This document shows, piece after piece, positions 42,640 to 51,762 of a stretch of DNA of 63,224 nt. The position numbers were made by a program, and so were the translations under genes. Where the stretch lies: NCBI GenBank assembly GCA_934667175.1, contig CAKULN010000014.1, positions 1-63,224 on the forward strand, read 5' to 3'. Each line of letters opens with the position of its first letter. The first letter of the stretch is position 1. Source of the stretch: an uncultured Bacteroidales bacterium. GTDB taxonomy: Bacteria > Bacteroidota > Bacteroidia > Bacteroidales > UBA932. The notes beneath the pieces are model-generated. The model saw only the letters and a program-made list of their open reading frames with translations, was not told the origin of the DNA and did not search any database.

Positions 42640-44501
42640 TGGGATTTTGGGACGTTGCCGCTGATTTTTTCAAGAACCTGTTCTCTTTTGACCAGGCTCA
42701 CCCGTTGCTGTTCACCCAGTTCTATTTCTGGGCGTTCTTCGCCATCGTGCTGGCCTTTTTGTGCGTGTTTAAGAACAAGGTGCTGCTGCGCAACGCCTTC
42801 CTATTCTTCGTCAGCCTTTTCTTTTACTACAAGACGAGCGGACTGTTCCTGATTCTGTTCGGCTTTGTGATTGTCTATAACTACCTTGCGGGATTTGTTC
42901 TGGGCAGTGTGAAGAAGGACTTATGGCGCAAGGTGATTGTGGTGCTGAGCGCGGTCGTGGATTTGTCGCTTCTTTGCTACTACAAGTACGCCTATTTCCT
43001 GACAGATGTCGTCAATAATCTGTTCGGAACGGAATTCATTGTGAAGGACTGGTTTGCGGCTGTGGGCAACCAGTTGGCGGGGTCGCAGGTCTTCAGCGTG
43101 GACTCCATATTCCTGCCGGTCGGAATCTCGTTCTTCATCTTTCAGGCCATCAGCTATATGGTGGATGTCTCGCGCGGGACAATCGGTCCGATCAAGAACT
43201 TCTGGGATTTCGGATTCTATCTGAGTTTCTTTCCTCAGCTGGTGGCCGGCCCGATCGTTCGCGCCAAGGAGTTTTTTCCTCAGCTTCACAAGCCGTTCTT
43301 CCTTGGCCGCAGACAGTTCGGGATCGCGATTTTCTGGATTCTGAACGGACTTGCCAAGAAGTTGATTCTCAGTGACTATCTGGCTGTAAATTTCTGCGAC
43401 AGGGTCTTCGAAAACCCATTGCTTTACACTGGTTTCGAGAATCTTACGGCCTTGTTCGGCTATTCCCTTCAGGTCTATGCGGACTTTTCGGGGTACACTG
43501 ACATCGCCACCGGCGTCGCTATGCTGATGGGTTTCTACCTGCCAAAGAATTTCAATTCCCCGTACAAGGCCCGCAATGCCGGAGAGTTCTGGAAACGGTG
43601 GCATATTTCCCTCTCCAAATGGCTTCAGGACTATCTTTACATCCCGCTTGGAGGCAACCGCAACGGCACTTTCGGCTCGTACGCCATCATCCTCGGAATC
43701 GCTTTTCTTGCTTCGGCTCTGGCCAAGAACTGGTGGGTGTTCGGGGTAGTGCTCGTCATCGCTTCCGTTCTCGCGATTCTGATTACTTTCTGTCAGAAAT
43801 ACCGCAAGGAACTCATTTCGGACATCAACAGGATGGACACGATGCTTCTGGGCGGCCTGTGGCACGGTGCTAGCTGGAACTTCATGATCTGGGGCGGTCT
43901 GAACGGCCTCGGAATGCTGATCTACAGGTTCTGGAAAAGCTGCAATGTCTATGTCCGGACGCTCGTGATAGGACTCGTCTGCCTGACCTTTTATATTCTT
44001 AAAACCACCGTCCCGGCCTCTGTGTTCAACATGTTTTTCGTCTGGACGCTGATCATATTCATCGGTGCCGCGGTGCGTATGGTCTATCACCTGTGCCGCT
44101 TCAAGGCCGCCTTCTCGTGGCTTGAGACAGGCTGGGCGGTCGCTATGACGTTCATATTCATCACCTTCACCCGCCTTTTCTTCCGAAGCGGCTCCAATCT
44201 GAACCCTGCGGAAGCGAACGAGAAGGCGTGGAGCACAGCAAAGAATATGGTCGAGCGCATCGGCGGTGACTGGGATCTGTCCCTCATTCCGCAGATGGTC
44301 CAGCAGCACCTCGGTGTGATCCTCGTCTTCGTCATCGGAATGATCATCCACTGGCTCCCCGAGAACTTCAAGCGCCGCTACCGCATCTGGTTCGCCTCGA
44401 TGCCCCTCCCACTGATGGTCCTCGCCTGCGTCCTCGCCGTCTTCATCATCTGCCAGTTCATCACCTCCGACCTCCAGTCGTTCATCTACTTCCAGTTCTG
44501 A
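42639..44501 (+). CDS. MBOAT-family membrane O-acyltransferase (AlgI/DltB/PatA-like)
   Basis: 620 residues with about 12 membrane helices. Both MBOAT landmarks are present: EFWKRWHISLSKWLQDYLYI and the catalytic His in LGGLWHGASWNFMIWGGLNG. The N-terminal half has FLPVGISFFIFQAISYMVDV and FFPQLVAGPIVRAKEFFPQL, typical of the AlgI branch. It should carry acetyl groups across the inner membrane for transfer by the two SGNH proteins encoded just upstream. The presence of a LysM protein in the operon points to peptidoglycan or a peptidoglycan-linked glycan as acceptor. Element e starts 13 bases after the stop. Confidence 0.93.
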   Translation: MGFWDVAADFFKNLFSFDQAHPLLFTQFYFWAFFAIVLAFLCVFKNKVLLRNAFLFFVSLFFYYKTSGLFLILFGFVIVYNYLAGFVLGSVKKDLWRKVIVVLSAVVDLSLLCYYKYAYFLTDVVNNLFGTEFIVKDWFAAVGNQLAGSQVFSVDSIFLPVGISFFIFQAISYMVDVSRGTIGPIKNFWDFGFYLSFFPQLVAGPIVRAKEFFPQLHKPFFLGRRQFGIAIFWILNGLAKKLILSDYLAVNFCDRVFENPLLYTGFENLTALFGYSLQVYADFSGYTDIATGVAMLMGFYLPKNFNSPYKARNAGEFWKRWHISLSKWLQDYLYIPLGGNRNGTFGSYAIILGIAFLASALAKNWWVFGVVLVIASVLAILITFCQKYRKELISDINRMDTMLLGGLWHGASWNFMIWGGLNGLGMLIYRFWKSCNVYVRTLVIGLVCLTFYILKTTVPASVFNMFFVWTLIIFIGAAVRMVYHLCRFKAAFSWLETGWAVAMTFIFITFTRLFFRSGSNLNPAEANEKAWSTAKNMVERIGGDWDLSLIPQMVQQHLGVILVFVIGMIIHWLPENFKRRYRIWFASMPLPLMVLACVLAVFIICQFITSDLQSFIYFQF

Positions 44502-44514
44502 CGGAGTTGTGGCC

Positions 44515-44623
44515 TGTGGCACTTAATCAGTTGAAAATGAGGAATAAAACCAATCGCCTGGTGTGGTTTGGAGTGCCACTTGATTGGCTTTTCACATTGA
44601 CAGTCAGTATTTTGGGCGCCACG
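44515..44623. repeat. Nested palindromic element e (109 bp) with terminator-like core
   Basis: Left end TGTGGCACTTAAT, right end TTTTGGGCGCCACG. The inner hairpin pairs AACCAATC and GATTGGCTT, and GGTGTGG with GCCAC inside. Same geometry as elements b, c and d, again directly after a stop codon. Confidence 0.75.
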
Positions 44624-45192
44624 GGCGTTTGTGGGTTCCGAAAGGGCTGTGAATATTGTTGTTTAGATTCCGTACCGATAGAGCTGTAAACCACTCTTGA
44701 TTACAAAACGCTTTCACGTTACAATGCCGCAGAACTGGGTGAGGGCACGCTATGGCTGAAATAGTCAATGCTTAAAGCAACAGTTTTTCAGCCGAGGCTC
44801 CACTATAGTGGGTTGCAGTGGCAGTGCGGCTGAAGGTGTTTTGTAAGAAATATTGCGCCACCACTGTTGGTTTTCAAGATATTGAAAAAGAGCGGATGAG
44901 GATTGATTCTATGTAAGAGAGGTCTATACGATGGCGGCATTATATGGGGGAAAAGCATCCGTTGTGATGCCGTAAACGTGGATTGAAATCTAATCTTAAA
45001 TAAGGCTATTTTGTGCGATTTTATAAACAGAATCGCGCAAGAGATGTTTATGTTGCGTTTTAGAAGGGCAATGTTGTACAATTCTGAAAGAGAGTGCGTT
45101 GAGAGCCTGCAAATAATTTGGAACGGTCTTTGAAATGGCGATGCCTCATGATTCGGAATCAGGTCTGCCTGATTCGCAAAAAACAGATCGCT
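44624..45192 (+). promoter_or_regulatory. Long structured leader before the efflux operon
   Basis: No credible gene in 569 bases. TTCAGCCG (44787-44794) can pair either with the upstream GGCTGAA (44754-44760) or with the downstream CGGCTGAA (44827-44834), and the perfect palindrome CCACTATAGTGG (44800-44811) sits inside the second option. A further hairpin TTGTGCGATT/AATCGCGCAA lies at 45011-45040. The mutually exclusive pairing resembles an attenuator. I found no strict TAnnTTTG box here. Confidence 0.45.
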
Positions 45193-46329
45193 ATGAGCAA
45201 ACTTAACAAAAAAGCCATCATTGGCGTGGTCGCTGTGGCTGTTGTTGCCGCAGCTGTTGTCATCATCATTCTTAGACCAAAACATCACGAGGAGGATCTG
45301 CCTGTGGTCAGCGTTGACACGGTCAGGACCCGGAATGTGGAGATTTACGGAGAGTTTCCGGGAAGGATCCGCGCTCAGCAGTTCGTAGAGGTACGGGCGA
45401 GGGTCGAAGGGTATCTTGAGAAGATGATGTTTGAGGAAGGAACTTACGTGAAGAAAGACCAGATACTTTTCATTATTGATCCCAAGCAATATAAGGCTCA
45501 GGTTGACAGGGCGGAGGCTCTTGTGACAAAAAACAAAGCTATGGCCTTGAAGGCAGAGCGGGATCTGGCGAGGATCCGGCCTTTGTTCGAGCAGAAGGCC
45601 TCCAGCCAGCTTGATCTTGACAACGCTGTCGCCGCCTATGAGAGCGCCAAGGCTGACGTTCAGGTCAGCGAGGCGAACCTGACGGAAGCCCGTCTGGCCT
45701 TGAGCTACACCACAGTACGTTCTCCGATAAGCGGCTACATAAGCGAGAGGCACGTGGACATCGGCACTCTTGTCGGTCCCGGATCGCAGTCTCTTCTTGC
45801 GAATGTGGTCAAGAGCGACACCGTGCTTGTGGAGTTCAAGATGACGGATCTGGATTATCAAAAATGTAAGGCCAGAAACGTGAATCTCGGTCAGAAGGAC
45901 ACTAGCCGGCATTGGGAACCGTACGTGACCATCACTTTGGCTGATAAATCAGTGTACAAGTACAAGGGACTGGTTGATTTCGCGGATCCGCTTGTGGACG
46001 CCAAATCCGGAACGTTCTCTGTACGTGCCGAGATGCCTAATCCTGACAGGGAGCTCCTGCCTGGCCAGTTCACCAACGTGAAGGTCCTGCTGGACGTGAG
46101 GGAGAACGCTGTGGCGGTGCCGACCAAAGCTATCATCATCGAAAAGAGCGGGTCGTTCATATTCGTTATGAAACGAGGCGGCATCGTGGAGAAGCGTTTC
46201 ATCCAGACCGGCCCGGAAGTGGAGAACACCACGGTCGTGGAGCGAGGCCTCAATCCAGGAGAGGTCATAGTGGTGGAAGGAGAGCACAAACTGAGCCACG
46301 GAATGAAGGCCGAGGCGGTTCGCTCTTAA
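45193..46329 (+). CDS. RND efflux periplasmic adaptor (AcrA/MexA family)
   Basis: 378 residues. One N-terminal membrane helix (AIIGVVAVAVVAAAVVIIIL) without an obvious lipobox Cys, then the standard adaptor layout: half biotinyl-lipoyl motif (VRARVEGYLEKMMFEEGTYV), a coiled-coil hairpin (KAERDLARIRPLFEQKASSQ onward), second lipoyl half (ARLALSYTTVRSPISGYISE), beta-barrel and membrane-proximal domain. The adaptor bridges the inner-membrane pump and the outer-membrane channel. The ATG at 45193 is chosen because the earlier in-frame start adds a stretch with no family similarity. The pump gene starts 25 bases downstream. Confidence 0.92.
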   Translation: MSKLNKKAIIGVVAVAVVAAAVVIIILRPKHHEEDLPVVSVDTVRTRNVEIYGEFPGRIRAQQFVEVRARVEGYLEKMMFEEGTYVKKDQILFIIDPKQYKAQVDRAEALVTKNKAMALKAERDLARIRPLFEQKASSQLDLDNAVAAYESAKADVQVSEANLTEARLALSYTTVRSPISGYISERHVDIGTLVGPGSQSLLANVVKSDTVLVEFKMTDLDYQKCKARNVNLGQKDTSRHWEPYVTITLADKSVYKYKGLVDFADPLVDAKSGTFSVRAEMPNPDRELLPGQFTNVKVLLDVRENAVAVPTKAIIIEKSGSFIFVMKRGGIVEKRFIQTGPEVENTTVVERGLNPGEVIVVEGEHKLSHGMKAEAVRS

Positions 46330-46354
46330 GGAATATATTAATAAACACGAACTT

Positions 46355-49300
46355 ATGAAATCCGATTTCTTTATTGACAGGCCCGTATTCTCGACTGTCA
46401 TATCCATAATAATTGTACTTGTCGGGCTCATCGGATTGACGATGCTGCCGGTTGACCAGTATCCTAAGATAGTCCCTCCGGTCGTGCGTGTGTCCACATC
46501 CTATCCGGGAGCCAACTCGCAGACCGTGTCGCAGGCCGTCGCGACTCCTATCGAACAGTCGCTCAACGGAACACCGGGGATGCTCTATATGGAGTCAAGC
46601 AATTCCAACAACGGAGGATATTCAGCGACATTGACATTCGACATCTCCACAGATCCGGATCTGGCCGCGGTTGAGGTTCAGAACAGGGTGAAGCTGGCGG
46701 AGTCCAGACTCCCGGCAGAAGTCGTACAGAATGGCATTTCGGTGGAAAAGGAGTCCTCCAGCAAGCTGATGACAATCACGGTGATGTCGGATGACCCGAA
46801 ATTTGATGAAGTCTATCTCAGCAACTACACCACCTTGAATATTCAAGACCGCCTGAGGCGTGTCCCCGGTGTGGGAGTAGTTTCGAACGTGGGAAGCCGC
46901 TATTATGCGATGCAGATCTGGGTGCAGCCGGACAAGATGGCCAGCCTCGGAATAACGGTCAAGGATCTTCAGAACGCCTTGAAGGATCAGAACCGCGAGG
47001 CGGCTGCCGGAGTTCTCGGACAGCAGCCGATCACGGATGTGGATGTGACCATTCCTATCACGGCTCCAGGCAGGCTTTCTTCGGTCGAACAGTTCGAGAA
47101 CATCGTTGTCAGGACAGGTGCGGATGGCTCTATCATCCGTCTCAGGGATGTCGCCAGAATCTCGCTTGAGGCCCAGTCGTACAACACCGAGAGCGGTATA
47201 AACGCCCGCAACGCTGCTGTGATGAACGTCTTTATGCTTCCGGGTGCCAACGCTGTTGAGGTCGCTGATAATGTCAAGGCTGAGATGGCGGAAATCAGCA
47301 AAGGATTCCCGGACGGAATGTCCTATGACATACCGTTCGACATGACCACCTACATCTCGCAGTCCATCCACCACGTCTACAGGACCTTGTTCGAAGCCTT
47401 GATCCTCGTCATTCTCGTTGTGTTCCTATCCCTCCAGAATGTCAGGGCCACGCTGGTTCCGGCCATTGCTGTGCCGATCTCCCTTATCGGAACTTTCGGT
47501 GTGATGCTGATTTTCGGCTTCTCTCTGAATATGATGACGTTGCTTGGACTTATTCTGGCCATCGGAATCGTCGTGGATGACGCCATAGTGGTCGTGGAGA
47601 ATGTGGACAGGATAATGTCAACCGAACATCTGTCTCCGTATGAGGCGACGAAAAAGGCTATGGGTGAGATAGGAAGCGCTCTTGTGGCGATGTCGCTCGT
47701 GCTCTGCGCTGTTTTCGTTCCGGTAAGTTTCCTTTCAGGAATCACGGGGCAACTGTTCCGTCAGTTCACGGTCACGATCGCTGTTTCCGTGATAATCTCC
47801 ACAGTCGTGGCCCTGACCTTAAGCCCTGTGATGTGCTCCAAATTCTTGAAACCGCACGATAGTGACAAGCCTAAGAACTTTGTGTTCAGGAAGATAAACC
47901 AATGGCTTGAGCAGGGGACATCCTTTTACGCCAAGATGGTCCGCTTCGCTGTGCATAATTCGAGACGGATGTTCGCTGTCTTCGGAGTCGCGATCGTGGG
48001 AATATTCATACTTGGTCGCCTTGTCCCGCAGAGCTTCATCCCTAAGGAGGACCAAGGGTATTTCACGGTGGAATTGGAACTTCCTACGGGGGCCACGCTT
48101 GAACGGACCAGGGAAGTGACAGACCGTGCGATGGATTTCCTGCTCCGGCAGCACGATGTTGAATATGTCCTCAATGTCACCGGCTCCAGTCCCCGAATAG
48201 GTACTGCGCAATCCAACAGCACCTTGACGGTGATCCTGAAGCCGTGGAACGAACGGAAAGTCACGAATATGTCCAAGACGATCGCGTTGGTGAGGGACTC
48301 TTTGTCAATGTACCCGGAAAGCAAGGTGTACATCAGCACTCCTGCGGTCATCCCTGGACTTGGAACATCGGGAGGATTCTCAATGGTGCTTGAAGCCAGA
48401 GGTGACGCGACCTATCAGGATCTTCAGAACGCTTCTGACACATTGCTGCATTATGCGATGAAGAGAAAGGAACTCACCGGATTGTCATCAGGAATGCAGA
48501 AGGACATTCCTCAATTGTACTTCGATGCAGATCGTGACAAGATCCAGCTTCTGGGTCTGTCGCTGGCCGATGTCTTCGCGACTTTGAAGGCTTTCACAGG
48601 TGCGATCTATGTCAATGACTTCAACATGTACAACCGAATATACCGTGTCTACATCCAGGCCGACGCTCCGTACCGCGCCCACACTGACAACTTGAATCTG
48701 TTCTTCATGAAGAGTTCGGGAGGCACGATGATCCCTGTCAATGCCCTTGGCACCACGCATTTCACGACCGGCCCAGGCACGATCAAGAGGTTCAACATGT
48801 ACAATTCGTCCACTATCAGCGGGGAGGCCGCCAACGGCACCAGCTCAGGCGAGGCTCTTGCCATACTGGAGGAGATCGCCGAGGAGCATCTGCCGGAAAA
48901 CATCGGGGTCGAGTGGAGCGGAATGTCCTATCAGGAGAAAAAGGAGAGCGGGCAGACCGGCCTTGTACTTGCGCTGGCATTGCTGTTCGTGTTCCTCTTC
49001 CTTGCGGCCCAGTACGAGAGCTGGTCGATTCCTGTGGCCGTCATCCTTTCGCTCCCGATTGCTATAGCAGGGGCGTATCTCGGTGTGGCTGTGTTCGGTA
49101 TGGAGAGCAATATCTATTTCCAGATAGGACTTGTGATGCTTGTCGGCCTTGTGGCCAAGAACGCAATCCTTATCGTGGAGTTCGCCAAAGACGAGGTCGA
49201 GTCAGGAAAGGATCTGGAAGAGGCTGCTGTCACCGCAGCGAAACTGAGGTTCAGGCCTATCGTGATGACATCATTGGCCTTCATACTTGGCATGCTTCCT

Positions 49301-50854
49301 CTTGTGTTCGCCAGCGGTCCTGGATCTGAGAGCCGTCGGAACATCGGCACCGGAGTGTTCTTCGGAATGATAACCGGCATAACCGTCGGAATCGTCTTCG
49401 TTCCGTTCTTCTTTGTGTTGATCTACAAGCTGAGGGCAAAGATCTTGAAGTTCAGGCCGAGATTCCGCAAGGCTGGAAAGGTTTTGCCGGCAGTGGCCGT
49501 TCTGGCCGTGTCATCATTGGCCCTTGGTTCCTGCTCCACATCAAAGTACTGCGAGAAACCGGATCTCGGAGAGATGCCTAAGGCGTTTTTCGAGGATTCA
49601 AGCGGCAGGAGTTTCGCTGACCTGGACTGGAGAAAAGTGTATGAATCCCCCGAATTGCAGAAACTCATAGACGCGGCTTTGAATTATAACAAGGACGTGC
49701 TCATCGCAGCGGAGCGTTTGAAGGAAATGGAATATAAGTACCGTGTTCAGAGATCCGCCCAACTGCCTTCCGTGTCTATGAAAGGCTATGCGCAGAACGA
49801 TCATAGTAATTATGGGGGAACGGATCCGGAACCGGAAGACCCTGAGTTCGGAGTCAAGGCTTCACTTCAGTGGGAGGTTGATTTCTGGGGCCGTCTGAAG
49901 TGGTCGAAAAGAGAGAAACTGGCCGATTATCTTGGTACGGTCGAGGCTCAGAAGGCTGTGAGGATGAGCATCATCGCCAGCGTGGCCTCAGCCTACTACG
50001 AATTGGTGGGGTTGGACAAGAAACTTGAGATAGTCACCAACACGTTGGTCACGAGACAGAAGTCCGTGAACCAGGCCAAACTTCGTGCGGAAGGCGGACT
50101 GACATCGGAAATCCCTTATCAGCAGGCTCTTGTGGAATTGGCTTCCGCTGAGGCAATGGTGCCGGATCTCAAAAGGCAGATAGCGTTGAAAGAAAGCGAA
50201 TTGTGCTTCATCACCGGATCGTACCCTAAAGAGGTCGAGCGTGTGGCCGGTTCGTTGGAGATGCCAAAGGCCGCGGTCCCGTCCGGTGTGCTGTCCGACA
50301 TTCTCAAACGCAGACCGGACCTGATGAAATCCGAAAATGATCTTCGCACTGCCGAAGCTCGTGTCGGGGTCGCGATGGCTGAAAGGTTCCCGTCATTTGT
50401 CATCAACCTTGGAGCTGGCGGGGAAAATGATGCGCTTAAGGATTTCCTGAAGTCTCCGTTCTGGTTCACCGGCGCCACTCTCGCGTCGCCTTTCTTCGAG
50501 TTCGGCAAACGCCGTTCAGCCCTCAAGGCCGCAGTGGCCTCATACGAGCAGGCCAGACTGGAGTACGAAAAGGATGTGATGCAGGCTTTCAGAGAGGTGT
50601 ATGACGCGACCGTGACTTTCAACTCAGCCCGATCCAACACCGACGTGAAAGAGGAGATGGAGCGTGCGTCCAAGAAATATGTCGTGCTGGCCAACAGCCA
50701 GTACATAAATGGCGTGATCAGTTATATGGACGTTCTTGACGCTCAAAGAAAATACCTTGCCTCTCAGCTGGAGTTGAGCGAGGCCAGGACAAAAGAGAAT
50801 CTCTCCGTTGTCAACCTCTACAAAGTTCTGGGCGGTGGTTGGAAGGATTATTAG
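46355..50854 (+). CDS. RND efflux pump fused to an outer-membrane channel lipoprotein (AcrB-OprM fusion)
   Basis: A single 1499-residue open frame. Residues 1 to about 1030 are a complete HAE1-type RND pump: start FFIDRPVFSTVISIIIVLVG, LIPAIAVPISLIGTF-like helices, the proton-relay Asp pair in GIVVDDAIVVVEN, and the last helices ending RRNIGTGVFFGMITGITVGI. Residues 1031-1060 (positive KFRPRFRKAGK, then VLPAVAVLAVSSLALGS and Cys1060) look exactly like a lipoprotein signal with lipobox. Residues 1060-1499 are a full OprM/NodT-type channel (LDWRKVYESPELQKLIDAAL, ILKRRPDLMKSENDLRTAEA). The C-terminus of RND pumps is cytoplasmic, so the internal signal could export and release the channel. An internal TTG at 49445 is a possible separate start. 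Confidence 0.9.
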   Translation: MKSDFFIDRPVFSTVISIIIVLVGLIGLTMLPVDQYPKIVPPVVRVSTSYPGANSQTVSQAVATPIEQSLNGTPGMLYMESSNSNNGGYSATLTFDISTDPDLAAVEVQNRVKLAESRLPAEVVQNGISVEKESSSKLMTITVMSDDPKFDEVYLSNYTTLNIQDRLRRVPGVGVVSNVGSRYYAMQIWVQPDKMASLGITVKDLQNALKDQNREAAAGVLGQQPITDVDVTIPITAPGRLSSVEQFENIVVRTGADGSIIRLRDVARISLEAQSYNTESGINARNAAVMNVFMLPGANAVEVADNVKAEMAEISKGFPDGMSYDIPFDMTTYISQSIHHVYRTLFEALILVILVVFLSLQNVRATLVPAIAVPISLIGTFGVMLIFGFSLNMMTLLGLILAIGIVVDDAIVVVENVDRIMSTEHLSPYEATKKAMGEIGSALVAMSLVLCAVFVPVSFLSGITGQLFRQFTVTIAVSVIISTVVALTLSPVMCSKFLKPHDSDKPKNFVFRKINQWLEQGTSFYAKMVRFAVHNSRRMFAVFGVAIVGIFILGRLVPQSFIPKEDQGYFTVELELPTGATLERTREVTDRAMDFLLRQHDVEYVLNVTGSSPRIGTAQSNSTLTVILKPWNERKVTNMSKTIALVRDSLSMYPESKVYISTPAVIPGLGTSGGFSMVLEARGDATYQDLQNASDTLLHYAMKRKELTGLSSGMQKDIPQLYFDADRDKIQLLGLSLADVFATLKAFTGAIYVNDFNMYNRIYRVYIQADAPYRAHTDNLNLFFMKSSGGTMIPVNALGTTHFTTGPGTIKRFNMYNSSTISGEAANGTSSGEALAILEEIAEEHLPENIGVEWSGMSYQEKKESGQTGLVLALALLFVFLFLAAQYESWSIPVAVILSLPIAIAGAYLGVAVFGMESNIYFQIGLVMLVGLVAKNAILIVEFAKDEVESGKDLEEAAVTAAKLRFRPIVMTSLAFILGMLPLVFASGPGSESRRNIGTGVFFGMITGITVGIVFVPFFFVLIYKLRAKILKFRPRFRKAGKVLPAVAVLAVSSLALGSCSTSKYCEKPDLGEMPKAFFEDSSGRSFADLDWRKVYESPELQKLIDAALNYNKDVLIAAERLKEMEYKYRVQRSAQLPSVSMKGYAQNDHSNYGGTDPEPEDPEFGVKASLQWEVDFWGRLKWSKREKLADYLGTVEAQKAVRMSIIASVASAYYELVGLDKKLEIVTNTLVTRQKSVNQAKLRAEGGLTSEIPYQQALVELASAEAMVPDLKRQIALKESELCFITGSYPKEVERVAGSLEMPKAAVPSGVLSDILKRRPDLMKSENDLRTAEARVGVAMAERFPSFVINLGAGGENDALKDFLKSPFWFTGATLASPFFEFGKRRSALKAAVASYEQARLEYEKDVMQAFREVYDATVTFNSARSNTDVKEEMERASKKYVVLANSQYINGVISYMDVLDAQRKYLASQLELSEARTKENLSVVNLYKVLGGGWKDY

Positions 50855-50928
50855 ATGTGATTTTGAGAAATTGTTTGCCTTTACAAAACACTATAAAGCC
50901 GGAGTTGAGTTTTTATTAGTAACTTTAC

Positions 50929-50964
50929 AAGCGGTTGGAAAACATAGTTGTTTTTCAACCGCTT
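50929..50964 (+). terminator. Terminator after the efflux operon
   Basis: AAGCGGTTG (50929-50937) pairs perfectly with CAACCGCTT (50956-50964); inner AAAA/TTTT extends the stem to about 14 pairs. It lies about 75 bases after the stop. Confidence 0.7.
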
Positions 50965-50990
50965 AATTAAATATTATAACTTTACAATGC

Positions 50991-50998
50991 TATGTTTG
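50991..50998 (+). promoter_or_regulatory. -7 box before the DUF47 gene
   Basis: TATGTTTG is a TAnnTTTG match about 117 bases upstream of the ATG at 51115. The leader has no obvious hairpin. No clear TTG -33. Confidence 0.45.
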
Positions 50999-51114
50999 TG
51001 CAAATTTTTCATTTTGATTCATCGTAATTCTGGTTTAAATTTGACTGCATGGATGCATGGAGAAATCCGGTGCGGCAAGAAACCGAAGCACTAAAACAAC
51101 AATAACGATTGTAC

Positions 51115-51762
51115 ATGTTATATCAGAAAAGAATAAATAAAATCATAGGTGACATCGACAAGTTCTTCGACACGATAGATCAGGCTTTGCTGATCTTCAG
51201 CGAAGGGGTGAAGAACTATCTTTACAACAATGCCGAGGCATTCAGTGATAACCTTCAGACAATCACGCGTTTGGAGAATGAAGCTGAGATTCTTCGCAGG
51301 GAGATTGAGGAAGGATTGTATCGTCAATCCAGCCTCGTGAGGCTTAGAGGAGACATAATGCGACTTCTGGAAGCCTTAGACCACATTATTGACACCCTTA
51401 ACGACAATCTGTTCCAGTTTGAGATAGAAAGGCCATTCATCCCTATGGAATTGAATGCAGACTTTTTGAAACTCACTGAGTTATCGACACAAGCAGTTGA
51501 GACGGCCATTCCGGCTGCCAAGGCTTATTTCAGAACCTCTGACAGCATCACCGAGAAGGTTCACCGCGTCTATTTCTACGAAAAGGAAGCGGACAAACAG
51601 GCCAAGTCACTCAAGAGAAGGGTGTTCCAGACGATGGATGAACTTAAACTCAGCCAAAAGTTCCATCTTAGATACTTCGCCCTTCACATTGAGGAGATTT
51701 CAATGGAGGCAGAAAAGGTGGCCGACCAGCTTTCCGTTATGTCAATCAAAAGGACAGTCTGA
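51115..51762 (+). CDS. DUF47/PhoU-like protein
   Basis: 215 residues, entirely helical, with the DUF47 pattern (DKFFDTIDQALLIFSEGVKN, IRREIEEGLYRQSSLV-like segment, and HLRYFALHIEEISMEAEKVA). DUF47 proteins are PhoU relatives usually encoded beside PiT phosphate transporters, whose activity they modulate. The ATG at 51115 (MLYQKRINKI) is preferred to a TTG two codons earlier. The stop overlaps the start of the next gene by one base (TGATG), so the pair is translationally coupled. Confidence 0.88.
   Translation: MLYQKRINKIIGDIDKFFDTIDQALLIFSEGVKNYLYNNAEAFSDNLQTITRLENEAEILRREIEEGLYRQSSLVRLRGDIMRLLEALDHIIDTLNDNLFQFEIERPFIPMELNADFLKLTELSTQAVETAIPAAKAYFRTSDSITEKVHRVYFYEKEADKQAKSLKRRVFQTMDELKLSQKFHLRYFALHIEEISMEAEKVADQLSVMSIKRTV

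Noticed and set aside
42921..44522. 533-codon open frame on the minus strand
   Set aside because: Fully antisense to the MBOAT gene; composition is Glu/Asp/Arg-rich with no domain signature, the usual mirror of a GC-rich membrane-protein gene.
44840..44911. Short frame in the efflux leader (KKYCATTVGFQDIEKERMR) as a gene remnant
   Set aside because: Too short, with no start codon or recognisable homology; kept only as part of the structured leader.
44803..45912. 369-codon open frame on the minus strand reaching into the efflux leader
   Set aside because: Most of it mirrors the adaptor gene; the part in the leader has no signal, domain or promoter.
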